A stretch of DNA of 64,000 bases from Bordetella trematum (lineage in GTDB: Bacteria > Pseudomonadota > Gammaproteobacteria > Burkholderiales > Burkholderiaceae_B), in assembly GCF_900078335.1 (NCBI RefSeq), contig NZ_FKBR01000019.1:101645-165644 (forward strand), written 5' to 3'. The notes below the pieces were generated by a model. It was not told the origin of the DNA. It ran no database searches and saw only the letters and a list, made by a program, of their open reading frames with translations. This document shows positions 16,605-25,927 of this stretch, piece after piece. The stretch's first letter is position 1. Every line of letters starts with the position of its first letter. A program made the position numbers and the translations under genes.

Positions 16605-18032
16605 ATGGATAGGGGACAGTACCAGGCCCTGGATGGATTGGGCCTGGCCGAGGCTTTGCAACGCGGCGAGACCACGCCCGCGCAATTGATGGAATGCGCC
16701 ATCGATGTGGCGAATAGCGTCAATCCCGCCTTGAACGCCCTGTGTTACGAGCGCTACGAGGAGTCGCTGGCGGTCGCGCGCGAATGGACCTTGCGTGGGC
16801 CTTTCGGCGGCATCCCGTTCCTGCTCAAGGACTCGGGGCTGGCGCACATCCGCTTTCCCTCCAGCATCGGTTCGCGCCTGCTCGATGATACGACCTATGC
16901 CCGCAATGCAACGCTGGCAGATCGCTTCGAGCAGGCCGGCCTGATTCCCTTTGCGCGCACGACCGTGCCGGAGTTCTGCATGGCGCCGACCACCGAGGCG
17001 CTGCGCAACGGCGGGCCCACGCGCAACCCCTGGGATCCCGCGCGCTCCAGTGGCGGCTCTTCGGGCGGGGCGGCCGTGGCCGTCGCCGCCGGGATCGTGC
17101 CGCTGGCGCATGGCAGCGATGGCGGCGGATCGATACGCATCCCGGCTGCCTGTTGTGGCGTGTATGGCCTGAAGACCTCGCGTGGACGAGTGCCGATCGG
17201 GCCGTTCAAGGGCGAGGGCTGGGGCAGCCTGGCGACCGATGGCGTGCTCTCGCGCACCGTGCGCGACACGGCAGCGGCGCTGGATGCGATTGCCGGCATG
17301 GAAGTCGGCGCGCCTTACAGCGCGCCGCCCGCGCCGGACTCCTATCTGGCACTGCTGTCCCGCCCGCCGCGCCCCTTGCGCGTGGCGGTCTGGCGCAGCG
17401 CTTTCGCCGGGGTGGACGTGGCCCCCGAGTGCGTGGCGGCGGTCGAGCACGCGGCTGCGCTGCTGGCGCGCGCCGGGCATACCGTGGTGGACAGCCAGCC
17501 GCCCGATATCGGCTACGACGAGTTTGTCACCGCGCACGCGCAGGTGCTGGCCGCCAATATCGTGCTGTCGGTCGATGCGAAGCTGGCGCAGACAGGCAGG
17601 GCGCTGCAGGCAGACGATCTGGAGCCGGCCTACCGTGATGGCTACGAGGAGGGCCGGCGCTTGAGCGCGGCTACCTATGCTGCCTGCGTCAACCGCTTCC
17701 ATGCCGTCGGGCGGGTGCTCGCGGCTTACTTGCAGGACTACGACATCGTGTTGTCGCCGTCCCTGACGCAACTGCCGTTGAAGCTGGGGGTGTTGTCCAC
17801 CCGCGGGGTGAGCTTCATGGACTTGCGCCGGCAGGTAGGGCGCTATGGCACGTTTGCCGCCGCCTTCAACGCCTCGGGGCAGCCGGCGGCCAGCCTGCCA
17901 CTCTACTGGACCGAGGCAGGCTTGCCGGTCGGCGTGCAGATCGCGGCGTCCTTCGGCCGCGAAGACCTGCTGTTGCAGTTGTCCGCCCAGCTGGAGCAGT
18001 TGGCGCCCTGGTCCGGGCGTTATCGCCGCTGA
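16605..18032 (+). CDS. amidase-signature hydrolase
   Basis: A 475-residue amidase-signature enzyme. The catalytic triad is visible: Lys75 in FLLKDSG, the cis-Ser in GGSSGGAAVAVAAG (residues 151-163) and the Ser nucleophile in DGGGSIRIPAACCG (Ser176). It hydrolyses an amide to the acid and ammonia, in the cytoplasm since no signal peptide is present. It begins 27 bp after the ATPase gene behind GAGGAG and is the last gene of the IclR-flanked operon. With the M20 deacylase it supports uptake and stepwise hydrolysis of an amide-containing nutrient. Exact substrate not inferable. Confidence 0.93.
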   Translation: MDRGQYQALDGLGLAEALQRGETTPAQLMECAIDVANSVNPALNALCYERYEESLAVAREWTLRGPFGGIPFLLKDSGLAHIRFPSSIGSRLLDDTTYARNATLADRFEQAGLIPFARTTVPEFCMAPTTEALRNGGPTRNPWDPARSSGGSSGGAAVAVAAGIVPLAHGSDGGGSIRIPAACCGVYGLKTSRGRVPIGPFKGEGWGSLATDGVLSRTVRDTAAALDAIAGMEVGAPYSAPPAPDSYLALLSRPPRPLRVAVWRSAFAGVDVAPECVAAVEHAAALLARAGHTVVDSQPPDIGYDEFVTAHAQVLAANIVLSVDAKLAQTGRALQADDLEPAYRDGYEEGRRLSAATYAACVNRFHAVGRVLAAYLQDYDIVLSPSLTQLPLKLGVLSTRGVSFMDLRRQVGRYGTFAAAFNASGQPAASLPLYWTEAGLPVGVQIAASFGREDLLLQLSAQLEQLAPWSGRYRR

Positions 18033-18051
18033 GCCCCGCGCCGCCGCTGCC

Positions 18052-19686
18052 CTAGTCTTCGCGCGCGAGCACCTTGTACAGGTGCGAGCGCGAGATGCCC
18101 AGGCGCTCGGCGGCGCGTTTTTTGTTGCCGCCGAGTTCGGCGATGGTGCGGTGGATCAGTTCGCGTTCGACGTCTTTCAGGCTGGCGCCCGCGGGCGCGA
18201 TGGCGGCTGGCGCCGGGGTGGGCGGCGGCTCGGCATGGCGGTAGCGATCGAAGTCGCTCACGCGCAGTTCCACGGTGTCGCAGAAGACCAGCGCTTCTTC
18301 GATGCGCTGGCGCAGCTGGCGCACGTTGCCGGGCCACTCCTGCGCGGCCAGGTAGGGAATCACGCCGGATGAGATCTCCGGCACCGGCATGTTGTTGCGC
18401 AGGCAGAAGGCGCGCACGAAGTGCTGCAGCAGTTCCGGAATGTCTTCGCGCCGGTGGCGCAGGGCCGGCACGTGCAGCACCACGCCGCTCAGGCGGTAGT
18501 AAAGGTCGAGCCGGAAGCGCTCGGCATCGATCAGGCCCTGCATGTGCCGGTTGGTGGCGGTGATGAGGCGGAAATTGACCTGCCGGCTTTCGCCGCCGCC
18601 CAGGCGCTGCACGCGCCGGTCCTCGACCACGCGCAACAGCTTGACCTGGGTTTCCATCGGAATGTCGCCCACCTCGTCAAGAAACAGGGTGCCGCCTTCG
18701 GCCTGCTCGATGCGGCCTTGCTGGCCCTGGCGGTTGCCGCCGGTGAACGTGCCGGGCTGGTAGCCGAACAGTTCGGCCTCGAGCAGCGTGGAGGGCAGGG
18801 CGGCCAGGTTCAGGCTGACCAGCGGGGCGGGCTCGTCGCGGCGGGCAGCGCTGTGGATGGCCTGGGCCACGAGCTCCTTGCCGGTGCCGCTTTCGCCCAG
18901 GATGAGCACGGGGATGTCCAGGTGCGCGACGGTCTGGATTTCGCGGCGCAGGCGCTGCATCGGGGCGCTGCGTCCGATCAGCGGCGAAGGGCCGCCGGCC
19001 TCGGCGGGATCTTCCTGTTCGACCTGCTTCAGGGCCACGCTGCGATGCATGCGGAAGATGGAGGCGGGGTCCTTGAAAAGCACCTGGCCGATGGCGCCCA
19101 CCACCTCGCCGTCGCGGCGGATGGGCAGCCGGTTGACCACCCGAGTCACGCCGCGCATGGCTTGCAGCTCTGCGATTTCGGCCTTGCCGCTGCGCGCGAC
19201 CTCGCCCAGGCGTGAGTTCGGGATGACTTCGCCGGCGTCGCGGCCGATGGCCGCGCCGGGCGCCAGGCCGAGAAAGCGCTCATGCACCTCGCTGATGTAG
19301 CGCATCTTGCCCTGCGCGTCGGCCACCGTCATGGCCTGGTAGGGGTTGCTGATCATGTAGCTGAAGATCTCGGTGGCGAAGGGCACCGCGCCGATGAACC
19401 CGAACAGCGGGCTGCCGGTTTCGCCGGCGCGCAGCAGCAGCAGGGTGCTGTCGGCGCCGGGCAGGGCCAGCGCCAGCAGCGGCGCGGGCCGCTGCGGCAC
19501 GTCGATGCTGAGCAAGGCCTCGGCCTGCGCGCCGTGGCGGGCGCATTGCTGTCGCCAGGCCTGACAGGCCGCCTGGCAGATCGGCAGTTCGGCTCCCAGC
19601 CCGTGGGTCCAGCAAGGTTCGCCGCCGGCATCCAGCACGATCACGCCGAGTTCCGGGGGCCTTGCTTGTGTCTTTTCTGCGGACAC
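18052..19686 (-). CDS. sigma-54-dependent activator, PAS-AAA-Fis
   Basis: A 544-residue enhancer-binding protein if started at GTG 19686 (GGAGA just upstream); longer frames run into promoter DNA. An N-terminal sensor segment (1-110) has several cysteines ([15 protein letters not shown]). A PAS domain follows (about 114-205, [17 protein letters not shown]). The AAA+ domain begins near 236 with Walker A GESGTGKE (264-271) and Walker [12 protein letters not shown] (331-341). A Fis helix-turn-helix closes the protein ([20 protein letters not shown]). The sigma-54 contact loop reads GTFTGG (312-317) instead of GAFTGA. It is divergent from the carboxylase operon, whose -24/-12 promoter it presumably activates. 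Confidence 0.93.
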   Translation of the reverse strand: MSAEKTQARPPELGVIVLDAGGEPCWTHGLGAELPICQAACQAWRQQCARHGAQAEALLSIDVPQRPAPLLALALPGADSTLLLLRAGETGSPLFGFIGAVPFATEIFSYMISNPYQAMTVADAQGKMRYISEVHERFLGLAPGAAIGRDAGEVIPNSRLGEVARSGKAEIAELQAMRGVTRVVNRLPIRRDGEVVGAIGQVLFKDPASIFRMHRSVALKQVEQEDPAEAGGPSPLIGRSAPMQRLRREIQTVAHLDIPVLILGESGTGKELVAQAIHSAARRDEPAPLVSLNLAALPSTLLEAELFGYQPGTFTGGNRQGQQGRIEQAEGGTLFLDEVGDIPMETQVKLLRVVEDRRVQRLGGGESRQVNFRLITATNRHMQGLIDAERFRLDLYYRLSGVVLHVPALRHRREDIPELLQHFVRAFCLRNNMPVPEISSGVIPYLAAQEWPGNVRQLRQRIEEALVFCDTVELRVSDFDRYRHAEPPPTPAPAAIAPAGASLKDVERELIHRTIAELGGNKKRAAERLGISRSHLYKVLARED

Positions 19687-19713
19687 TGTGTCTCCGGTGT
19701 CGTTGTTGTGTCT
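19667..19713 (+). promoter_or_regulatory. three TGTGTCT boxes, candidate enhancer
   Basis: TGTGTCT occurs at 19667-19673, 19687-19693 and 19707-19713, exactly 20 bp apart, so on the same face of the helix. The middle copy is part of the dyad GACAC-T-GTGTC (19682-19692). They lie 56-102 bp upstream of the -24 element, the normal range for an upstream activator site. The first box falls inside the 5' end of the activator gene. Confidence 0.65.
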
Positions 19714-19767
19714 TCGTAGGGTACAGCTTTGTCGCCAACTTGGGGGCGGCCGAGGGGGAAGGGCAAG

Positions 19768-19784
19768 TTGGCACGGCATTTGCT
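19768..19784 (+). promoter_or_regulatory. sigma-54 (-24/-12) promoter
   Basis: TTGGCACG-N4-TTGCT with GG at 19770-19771 and GC at 19782-19783, matching the RpoN consensus TGGCACG-N4-TTGCW at every conserved position. Transcription should begin near 19795, about 33 bp before the carboxylase ATG. The gene on the other side encodes a sigma-54 activator. Confidence 0.92.
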
Positions 19785-19827
19785 TATGAGATGTCTGTAT
19801 TGAAGACATTCCAATGAGGAGCAGCAG

Positions 19828-21372
19828 ATGTCCTGGCAACCCGAAGTCGACGAACTCGCCTTGCGCATGCGATTGGCCCAGCAGATGGGCGGGGCGGAGA
19901 AAGTGCAGCGGCACAAAGCGGCCGGCAAATTGACCGTGCGCGAGCGCGTCGAGGCGATCGCCGATCCGGCTTCGTTTCAAGAGATCGGCGCGCTGGCCGG
20001 CAGCGGGCAGTATGACGCGGCCGGCAAGCTGCAGTCGGTGGTGCCGTCCAATCTGGTGATCGGCCGTGCCCAGGTCGAGGGCCGTCCGGTGGTGCTCATG
20101 GGCGACGACTTCACCGTGCGCGGCGGCGCCAATGACGGCGCCGTGGGCGACAAACTGATCTACGCCGAACGCATGGCGGGCGACCTGCGCCTGCCGGTGA
20201 TCCGCCTGGTCGACGGCACGGGCGGCGGCGGCTCGGTGCGCAATATCGAAACCAAGGGCCATACGCTGATCCCCACCATGAAGGTGTGGCAGCATGTGGT
20301 GGAAAACATGACGCTGGTGCCGGTGGTGTCGCTGGCGCTGGGCTCGGTGGCGGGCATGGGGGCGGCCCGCGTGGCGGCCAGCCACTACTCCGTGATGGTC
20401 AAGGGCAGCTCGCAGCTGTTCAATGCCGGCCCGCCGGTGGTCGAGCGCATCGGCCAGGTGGTCACCAAGAACGAATTGGGCGGCAGCCAGATCCACACCC
20501 GCAATGGCGTGGTCGACGACGAGGTCGACAGCGAGGCCGAGGCCTTTGCCCGGGCGCGCCGCTTTTTGTCCTACCTGCCCAGCTCGGTCTTCGAGCTACC
20601 GCCGCGCAGCCCGGAGCCGGTGCAGGCCGGCGACCAGTCCTGGCTGTTGTCGGCCATCCCGCGCGACTCGCGTTCGGTCTACAAGATCCGCCCTATCGTC
20701 CAGACCCTGGTGGACGGCGATTCCTTCATGGAAATCGGCAGCAAGTGGGGCCGCGCCCTGGTGACCGGGCTGGCCCGGATCGACGGCTGGCCGGTGGCGG
20801 TGCTGGCCAGCGACCCCTATCACTACGGGGGCGGCTGGGATCGCGCCACGGCCGAGAAGCTGATCCGCTTCGTGGATCTGGCGCAGGCTTTCCATCTGCC
20901 GGTGGTCAACCTGGTGGACATTGCGGGCTTTCAGATCGGCGTCGAAGCCGAGAAGTCCGGCGTCATGCGTGCCGGCGTGCGCGCGCTGGCGGCGGTCTAT
21001 CAGGCCACGGTGCCATGGTGCTCGGTGATTCTGCGGCGCGCCTATGGCGTGGCCGCCGCCGCGCACCAGCACATGGGCCGGCACAACTTTCGCTATGCCT
21101 GGCCGTCGGCCAACTGGGGTTCGCTGCCCATCGAGGGTGGGCTGGAGGTCGCCTACAAGGCCGAAATCGAAGGCGCCGACGATCCGCAGCGCAAGCGCGC
21201 CGAGATCGAGCAGCGGGTACGCAGCCTGACCTCGCCGTTCCGCAGCGCCGAGGCCTTCGTCATCGAAGACATCATCGACCCGCGCGATACCCGCGCGCGG
21301 CTGGTGGAGTTCGCCAATCTGGCCGCGCGGCTGCGCGAGCCGGGCCAGCGGACGTTCGGCATCCGGCCCTGA
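19828..21372 (+). CDS. acyl-CoA carboxylase carboxyltransferase subunit
   Basis: A 514-residue carboxyltransferase of the propionyl/methylcrotonyl-CoA carboxylase beta type. AAGKLTVRERVEAIADPASF is the standard N-terminal region. The oxyanion-forming glycines occur in DGTGGGGSVR (about residues 130-140). AGFQIGVEAEKSGVMRAGVR and the late AYGVAAAAHQHMGRH occupy the second crotonase half. The last motif usually reads A-Y-G-G-A; here it is AYGVAAAA, so the acyl pocket may differ. A GAGGAG ribosome site precedes ATG 19828. It is the first gene of the sigma-54 operon and pairs with the biotin carboxylase at 24504 and carrier at 25928. Confidence 0.92.
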   Translation: MSWQPEVDELALRMRLAQQMGGAEKVQRHKAAGKLTVRERVEAIADPASFQEIGALAGSGQYDAAGKLQSVVPSNLVIGRAQVEGRPVVLMGDDFTVRGGANDGAVGDKLIYAERMAGDLRLPVIRLVDGTGGGGSVRNIETKGHTLIPTMKVWQHVVENMTLVPVVSLALGSVAGMGAARVAASHYSVMVKGSSQLFNAGPPVVERIGQVVTKNELGGSQIHTRNGVVDDEVDSEAEAFARARRFLSYLPSSVFELPPRSPEPVQAGDQSWLLSAIPRDSRSVYKIRPIVQTLVDGDSFMEIGSKWGRALVTGLARIDGWPVAVLASDPYHYGGGWDRATAEKLIRFVDLAQAFHLPVVNLVDIAGFQIGVEAEKSGVMRAGVRALAAVYQATVPWCSVILRRAYGVAAAAHQHMGRHNFRYAWPSANWGSLPIEGGLEVAYKAEIEGADDPQRKRAEIEQRVRSLTSPFRSAEAFVIEDIIDPRDTRARLVEFANLAARLREPGQRTFGIRP

Positions 21373-21431
21373 GCGGCCGGACTGTTCCCATAACCCGCTG
21401 GCGGCAGGGCCGCCGGCACGAGGAGACAAAC

Positions 21432-22421
21432 ATGATGCAACGCAGAAAATGCCTGGCGCAGCTGAGCGCCGCGCTGGTGTGCGGCTGGGGCATGCTGGCC
21501 AGCGCCACCGTGGCTGCCGGGAGCGACTGGCCGCAGAAGCCCATTACCGTGGTGGTGCCGTTTCCGGCCGGGGGTATGACCGATGTGCTGGCCCGGCGCC
21601 TGGCCAAGGACATGAGCGATGAACTCAAGCAGCCGGTGGTGGTGGAAAACCGCGCCGGCGCCAGCGGCCAGATCGGCACGGACTACGTGTCGCGCGCCGC
21701 GCCCGATGGCTACACGCTGCTCGTCTCGGCCACCCATCACGTCATCAATCCGGCCGTGCGTGCCAAGCTGCCCTATGACGCCCACACCGCCTTCCAGCCG
21801 CTGGCGCTGCTTGCCACCACGCCCAATCTGCTGGTGGTCAACAAGGAGGTGCCGGTCAAGGACATCGCCTCGTTCTCGGCCTATGCGCGCGAGCAGCCGG
21901 GCGGCCTGATGTTCGGCTCCTCCAGCATTGGCGGGGCGACCCATCTGTCGGGCGAAATGCTCAAGCTGGAAGCCGGCATTCCCATGACGCACGTGCCCTA
22001 CAAGGGCGCATCCCCGGCCTTGACCGACCTGCTCGGCGGGCAGATTCCAGCGCTGTTCCATGACGTGATGACCATGGCGCCCTACGTGCGCGACGGCAGC
22101 GTCAGGGCGCTGGGCGTGACCTCGGCGCAGCGCAGTCCGGCCTTGCCGGATGTGCCCACCATCGCCGAGCAGGGTGTGCCGGGCTACGAGGCCATCACCT
22201 GGATCGGCTTCTACGCTCCGGCGGGCCTGCCGCCGCAGATTGCCCAGAAGCTCAACGCGGTGGCGCGCGCCAGCGTCAACGCCGAAGCGGCGCGCCCCTG
22301 GTTCAAGGAGAACGGCACCGAGCCGGGCGATATGGACCTGCAGCAGTACGACGAGTTTGTCAAAGCCGAAATGGCCAAGTGGAAGAACGTGGTGGATCGC
22401 GCAGGAGTGAAAATTGAGTAA
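21432..22421 (+). CDS. Bug-family TTT solute receptor
   Basis: A 329-residue periplasmic receptor of the tripartite tricarboxylate transporter family (Bug/TctC). The signal peptide ends near ATVAAGSDW. The mature start WPQKPITVVVPFPAGGMTDV, then VVVENRAGASGQIGTDYV and MTHVPYKGASPALTDLLGGQ, are the diagnostic Bug motifs. Most Bug proteins bind carboxylates. No TctA or TctB membrane gene is nearby, so it is an orphan receptor as is common in Bordetella. GAGGAGAC precedes the ATG pair at 21432/21435. Its place between carboxylase and acyl-CoA synthetase genes implies that it captures the acid this operon degrades. Confidence 0.95.
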   Translation: MMQRRKCLAQLSAALVCGWGMLASATVAAGSDWPQKPITVVVPFPAGGMTDVLARRLAKDMSDELKQPVVVENRAGASGQIGTDYVSRAAPDGYTLLVSATHHVINPAVRAKLPYDAHTAFQPLALLATTPNLLVVNKEVPVKDIASFSAYAREQPGGLMFGSSSIGGATHLSGEMLKLEAGIPMTHVPYKGASPALTDLLGGQIPALFHDVMTMAPYVRDGSVRALGVTSAQRSPALPDVPTIAEQGVPGYEAITWIGFYAPAGLPPQIAQKLNAVARASVNAEAARPWFKENGTEPGDMDLQQYDEFVKAEMAKWKNVVDRAGVKIE

Positions 22422-24507
22422 GTCGACCAGCCAGCCCGACATGCTGGCATTGCTGAGTCCGCGCCGCGTGGCGGTGCTGGGCGCCTCCGACAACCCCATC
22501 AAGGCGGGCGGGCGCCCCATCGCCTACATGCGCCGCCACGGTTTCGGCGGCGAGATCTATCCGGTCAATCCGGCGCGCGCGCAGGTCCAGGGCATCGCCA
22601 GTTACGCCAGCCTGGCCGATCTGCCCCAGGCACCCGAGGTGGTGGTGATCAGCCTGGCCGGCAGCGAGGTCGAGCAGGCCGTGGCGCAGTGTATCGAGGT
22701 CGGCGCCCGGGGCGCGGTGATCTATTCCTCGGGGTTTGCCGAGCTGGGTGAGGAGGGCCTGCGCGCCCAGCAGGCGCTGGTGACGCAGGCGCGGGCTGCC
22801 GGCCTGCATCTGTTCGGCCCCAACACCCAGGGGGTGGCGAACTTCCAGCAGGGGGCGATTCTCAACTTCTCGACCATGATCAATGAGTGCCCGCCGCAGG
22901 ACGGGCCGATCGCCATCGTCAGCCAGAGCGGGGCGGGGGCGGCCATTGTGTATGGCGGCCTGCGCCGCCAGGGACTGGGCGTGCGCTATCTGGTCGCCAC
23001 CGGAAATGAGGCCGACATCACCGTGGCCCAGACCGTGCGCGGTCTGATGGCCGATGAGGAGCTCCGGCTGGTGCTGATGTACGCCGAGTCGCTGCATGAT
23101 GCCGATGTGCTGGCCGAAGCGGCGGCGCTGTCGGCCCGACGCGATGTGCCCATCCTGGCCGTCAAGGCCGGCCGCACGCAGGCCGGGCAGCAGACCGCCA
23201 GTTCGCACACGGGCGCCATGGCCAGCGAGGATGCGCTCAGCGATGCCTTTCTGCGCCAGCACAACATCGTGCGCCTGCGTGATTTCGATGAGCTGGTCTC
23301 CTACGCGCAGTTGTTCGAGCGCCGCGAGCGTCCCGCTGGGCGCAAGGTGGCTGCCATCAGCAACTCGGGCGCGACCTGCGTGCTGGCGGCCGACGCGGTC
23401 GAGCAGAACGGGCTGGCGCTGGCGGCCTTCGAACCGGGCCAGGCCCAGGCGCTGCGCGCCGTGCTGCCGCCCTATGTCGCCGCGCGCAACCCCATCGACA
23501 TGACCACGGCTCTGCTGGGGCAGCCGGCCATCTACGGCGCGGTGCTGGATACCGTGGCCCAGAGCCGTGCGGCCGACAGCATCTTTGTGGGCTTTCCGAT
23601 CGGCGGCGAGGGCTACGACATGGGTTACTTCGCCGGGCAGACGGCGCAGTTCGCCGCGGCGGCCGGGGTGCCGGTGGCTGTTTGCGCAGTGCAGGATTGG
23701 GTCGCCACCGAGTTCCGGCAGCGCGGCGTGCCGGTGTTTCGCAGCGAGTTCGACGCCGTGCGCGGGCTGGCTTTGTTGAGCGATTACGCCCAGCGGCGCG
23801 GCGCCGTGCCGGTGTCGTGCAGTCAGCGTGGCGGCGTGCCGCAGGCGGCTGCCGCCTGGAACGAGCCGGACAGCCTGGCGGCGCTGGCGCGGGCGGGCTT
23901 GCCGGTCATGCGCCATCGCGTCTGCCGTCAGCGCGCGGATATCGAAGCCGTCTTTGCCGAACTGGCCGCGCCCCTGGTGCTCAAGGGCGTATCGGCCGCG
24001 GTCACGCACAAGTCGGATCACGGGCTGGTGCGCCTGCATGTCAGCGATCCTGCCCAGGGGCAGGCCGCCTGGGATGACTATGCCGCCACGCTTGCCGGGC
24101 TGGGCGCGGATTTCGGTGGATTGCTGGTCGCCGAGCAATCGCGCGCGGACTTCGAACTGGCCATTGGCGCGCACTGGGATGCGGCGTTCGGGCCGGTGGT
24201 GATGGTCGGGCGCGGGGGCGTGCTCGTGGAGGCCTATCAGGACATGCAGTTCCTGGTGGCGCCGTTCACGGCGGCGCAGGCGCGTCAGGCCATCGGGCGT
24301 CTGCAGGTGGCGCGCGGCTTTGCCGCCACGCGCGGGCTGCAGGCCGTGGATATCGATGCGCTGGCGGCCATGCTGGTGCAATTGGGTGACTGGTTCGCCG
24401 GGCAGGCCGGACGGATCGTGTCGGTGGATGCCAACCCGGTGCTGGTGACGCGCGGTGCTGCGCCCGTGCTGGTGGATGCCGTGGTGATCCCGGCGCAGGA
24501 GCAATGA
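22414..24507 (+). CDS. ADP-forming acyl-CoA synthetase
   Basis: A 697-residue fused acetate--CoA-ligase-type enzyme (NDP-forming). The order is CoA-binding Rossmann domain (SPRRVAVLGASDNP, about 10-100), succinyl-CoA-ligase-like domains with the phospho-His loop SHTGAMASEDALSDAFL (about residue 265), and a C-terminal ATP-grasp domain (APLVLKGVSAAVTHKSDHG). It makes an acyl-CoA from acid, ATP and CoA through phospho-enzyme chemistry. The start is an uncommon TTG at 22414, supported by AGGAG at 22403-22407 with six-base spacing and by overlap with the preceding gene; the next ATG is ten codons on. It should activate the acid imported by the Bug receptor. Confidence 0.92.
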   Translation: MSKSTSQPDMLALLSPRRVAVLGASDNPIKAGGRPIAYMRRHGFGGEIYPVNPARAQVQGIASYASLADLPQAPEVVVISLAGSEVEQAVAQCIEVGARGAVIYSSGFAELGEEGLRAQQALVTQARAAGLHLFGPNTQGVANFQQGAILNFSTMINECPPQDGPIAIVSQSGAGAAIVYGGLRRQGLGVRYLVATGNEADITVAQTVRGLMADEELRLVLMYAESLHDADVLAEAAALSARRDVPILAVKAGRTQAGQQTASSHTGAMASEDALSDAFLRQHNIVRLRDFDELVSYAQLFERRERPAGRKVAAISNSGATCVLAADAVEQNGLALAAFEPGQAQALRAVLPPYVAARNPIDMTTALLGQPAIYGAVLDTVAQSRAADSIFVGFPIGGEGYDMGYFAGQTAQFAAAAGVPVAVCAVQDWVATEFRQRGVPVFRSEFDAVRGLALLSDYAQRRGAVPVSCSQRGGVPQAAAAWNEPDSLAALARAGLPVMRHRVCRQRADIEAVFAELAAPLVLKGVSAAVTHKSDHGLVRLHVSDPAQGQAAWDDYAATLAGLGADFGGLLVAEQSRADFELAIGAHWDAAFGPVVMVGRGGVLVEAYQDMQFLVAPFTAAQARQAIGRLQVARGFAATRGLQAVDIDALAAMLVQLGDWFAGQAGRIVSVDANPVLVTRGAAPVLVDAVVIPAQEQ

Positions 24508-25916
24508 TGACGCAATCCAACAAGACCGCCCCGGCCAGTGCGCCCTTGCGGCGCGTGCTGATCGCCAATCGGGGCGCCGTGGCCGCGCGCGTGCTGCGTG
24601 CGCTGCATCAACTGGGGCTGGAGTCGGTCGTGGTGCACTCCGACATCGATGCCGGTCTGCCCTACGTGAAGGAGGCCACCGAGGCCTATCTGCTGCCCGG
24701 CGACGAGCCCGCCGCCACCTACCTTAACCAGGATGCCATCCTGGATATCGCGCGCCGCGCGCAGGTGCAGGCGATTCATCCGGGCTATGGCTTTCTGTCG
24801 GAGAACGCAGACTTCGCGCGCCGCGTGGAGCAGGCCGGGCTGTGCTACATCGGCCCCAGCTCGCGCTGGATCGCCGAGCTGGGCGAGAAAACCCGCGCGC
24901 GTCGCTTCATGCACGAGCGGGGCATGCCGCAGTCGCCCAGTTCCGAGATCCTGCCCGACGATCTGGCGCAGGTCGCCGCTGCCGCCCGGGCGATTGGCTA
25001 TCCGGTGCTGATCAAGCCGGCAACCGGCGGCGGTGGCATCGGGATGATTCCGGTAGCCTCGCCCGAAGCGCTGGCCGATGCCTGGGCCTCGGCCAGCGCC
25101 ATCGCGCAGCGCAGCTTCGGGCAGGCGTCGCTTTATCTGGAAAAGCTGATCGAACGGCCGCGCCATATCGAGTTCCAGTTTCTGGCCGATCGTCATGGCC
25201 AGGTGCGTGCGCTGTTCGAGCGCGACTGCAGCGTGCAGCGGCGCCACCAGAAGGTGCTGGAGGAGTCGCGCGCTCCCGGCATCGAGGCAGCCGAGCTGGA
25301 CGCCATGGCCGCTCAGCTGGAGCAGATCCTGGGCGGCATCGGCTACGACGTGATCGGTACCGTGGAGATGCTCTACACGCCGCAGGATGGCTTCAGCTTT
25401 CTGGAGGTCAACACCCGCCTGCAGGTCGAACATGCCGTGACCGAACAGACCACCGGCATCGACATCGTGGCTGCGCAGATACGGCTGGCGGCCGGCGAGC
25501 GGCTGGAGGCGGTCTTGCCGGAGACGCCGGTTTCGCGCGGGCATGCCATCGAGGCGCGGATCTACGCCGAGGATCCCCGGCGCTTTTTCCCGTCGCCGGG
25601 TCGCCTGACGCGGTTCGAACCGCCGGCCGGCCCGGGCATCCGCCTGGAAACCGGTTATGCCGAAGGTTGCCAGGTACCGCGATTCTACGACCCCTTGCTG
25701 GCCAAGCTGATCGCCAGCGGCGAGACCCGTGCGCAGGCGCTGCAACGCCTGCGCGAGGCGCTGCAGGCTTTCGCCGTCGAGGGAGTCAAGACCAACATTC
25801 CTTTCCTGCTGCAGGTGCTGGACAGCCCCGATTACATCGAGGGGCGTCTGGACATCGGGCTGGCCGCCCGTGTGCTGGCCGACCCCGCCCGGGCCGTGGC
25901 AACCCTCCATTCCTGA
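24504..25916 (+). CDS. biotin carboxylase subunit
   Basis: A 470-residue ATP-grasp biotin carboxylase. RVLIANRGAVAARVLRAL starts the family fold. IHPGYGFLSENADFARRV, ERDCSVQRRHQKVLEESRAP and FLEVNTRLQVEHAVTE carry the bicarbonate, ATP and biotin contacts, with the catalytic Arg in NTRLQVEH. NRGAVA replaces the usual NRGEIA. Unlike propionyl- or methylcrotonyl-CoA carboxylase alpha subunits (about 660 residues), it stops after the BC domain; the biotin carrier is the next gene. It overlaps the synthetase gene by ATGA at 24504. Confidence 0.94.
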   Translation: MMTQSNKTAPASAPLRRVLIANRGAVAARVLRALHQLGLESVVVHSDIDAGLPYVKEATEAYLLPGDEPAATYLNQDAILDIARRAQVQAIHPGYGFLSENADFARRVEQAGLCYIGPSSRWIAELGEKTRARRFMHERGMPQSPSSEILPDDLAQVAAAARAIGYPVLIKPATGGGGIGMIPVASPEALADAWASASAIAQRSFGQASLYLEKLIERPRHIEFQFLADRHGQVRALFERDCSVQRRHQKVLEESRAPGIEAAELDAMAAQLEQILGGIGYDVIGTVEMLYTPQDGFSFLEVNTRLQVEHAVTEQTTGIDIVAAQIRLAAGERLEAVLPETPVSRGHAIEARIYAEDPRRFFPSPGRLTRFEPPAGPGIRLETGYAEGCQVPRFYDPLLAKLIASGETRAQALQRLREALQAFAVEGVKTNIPFLLQVLDSPDYIEGRLDIGLAARVLADPARAVATLHS

Positions 25917-25927
25917 AGGTATCTTTT

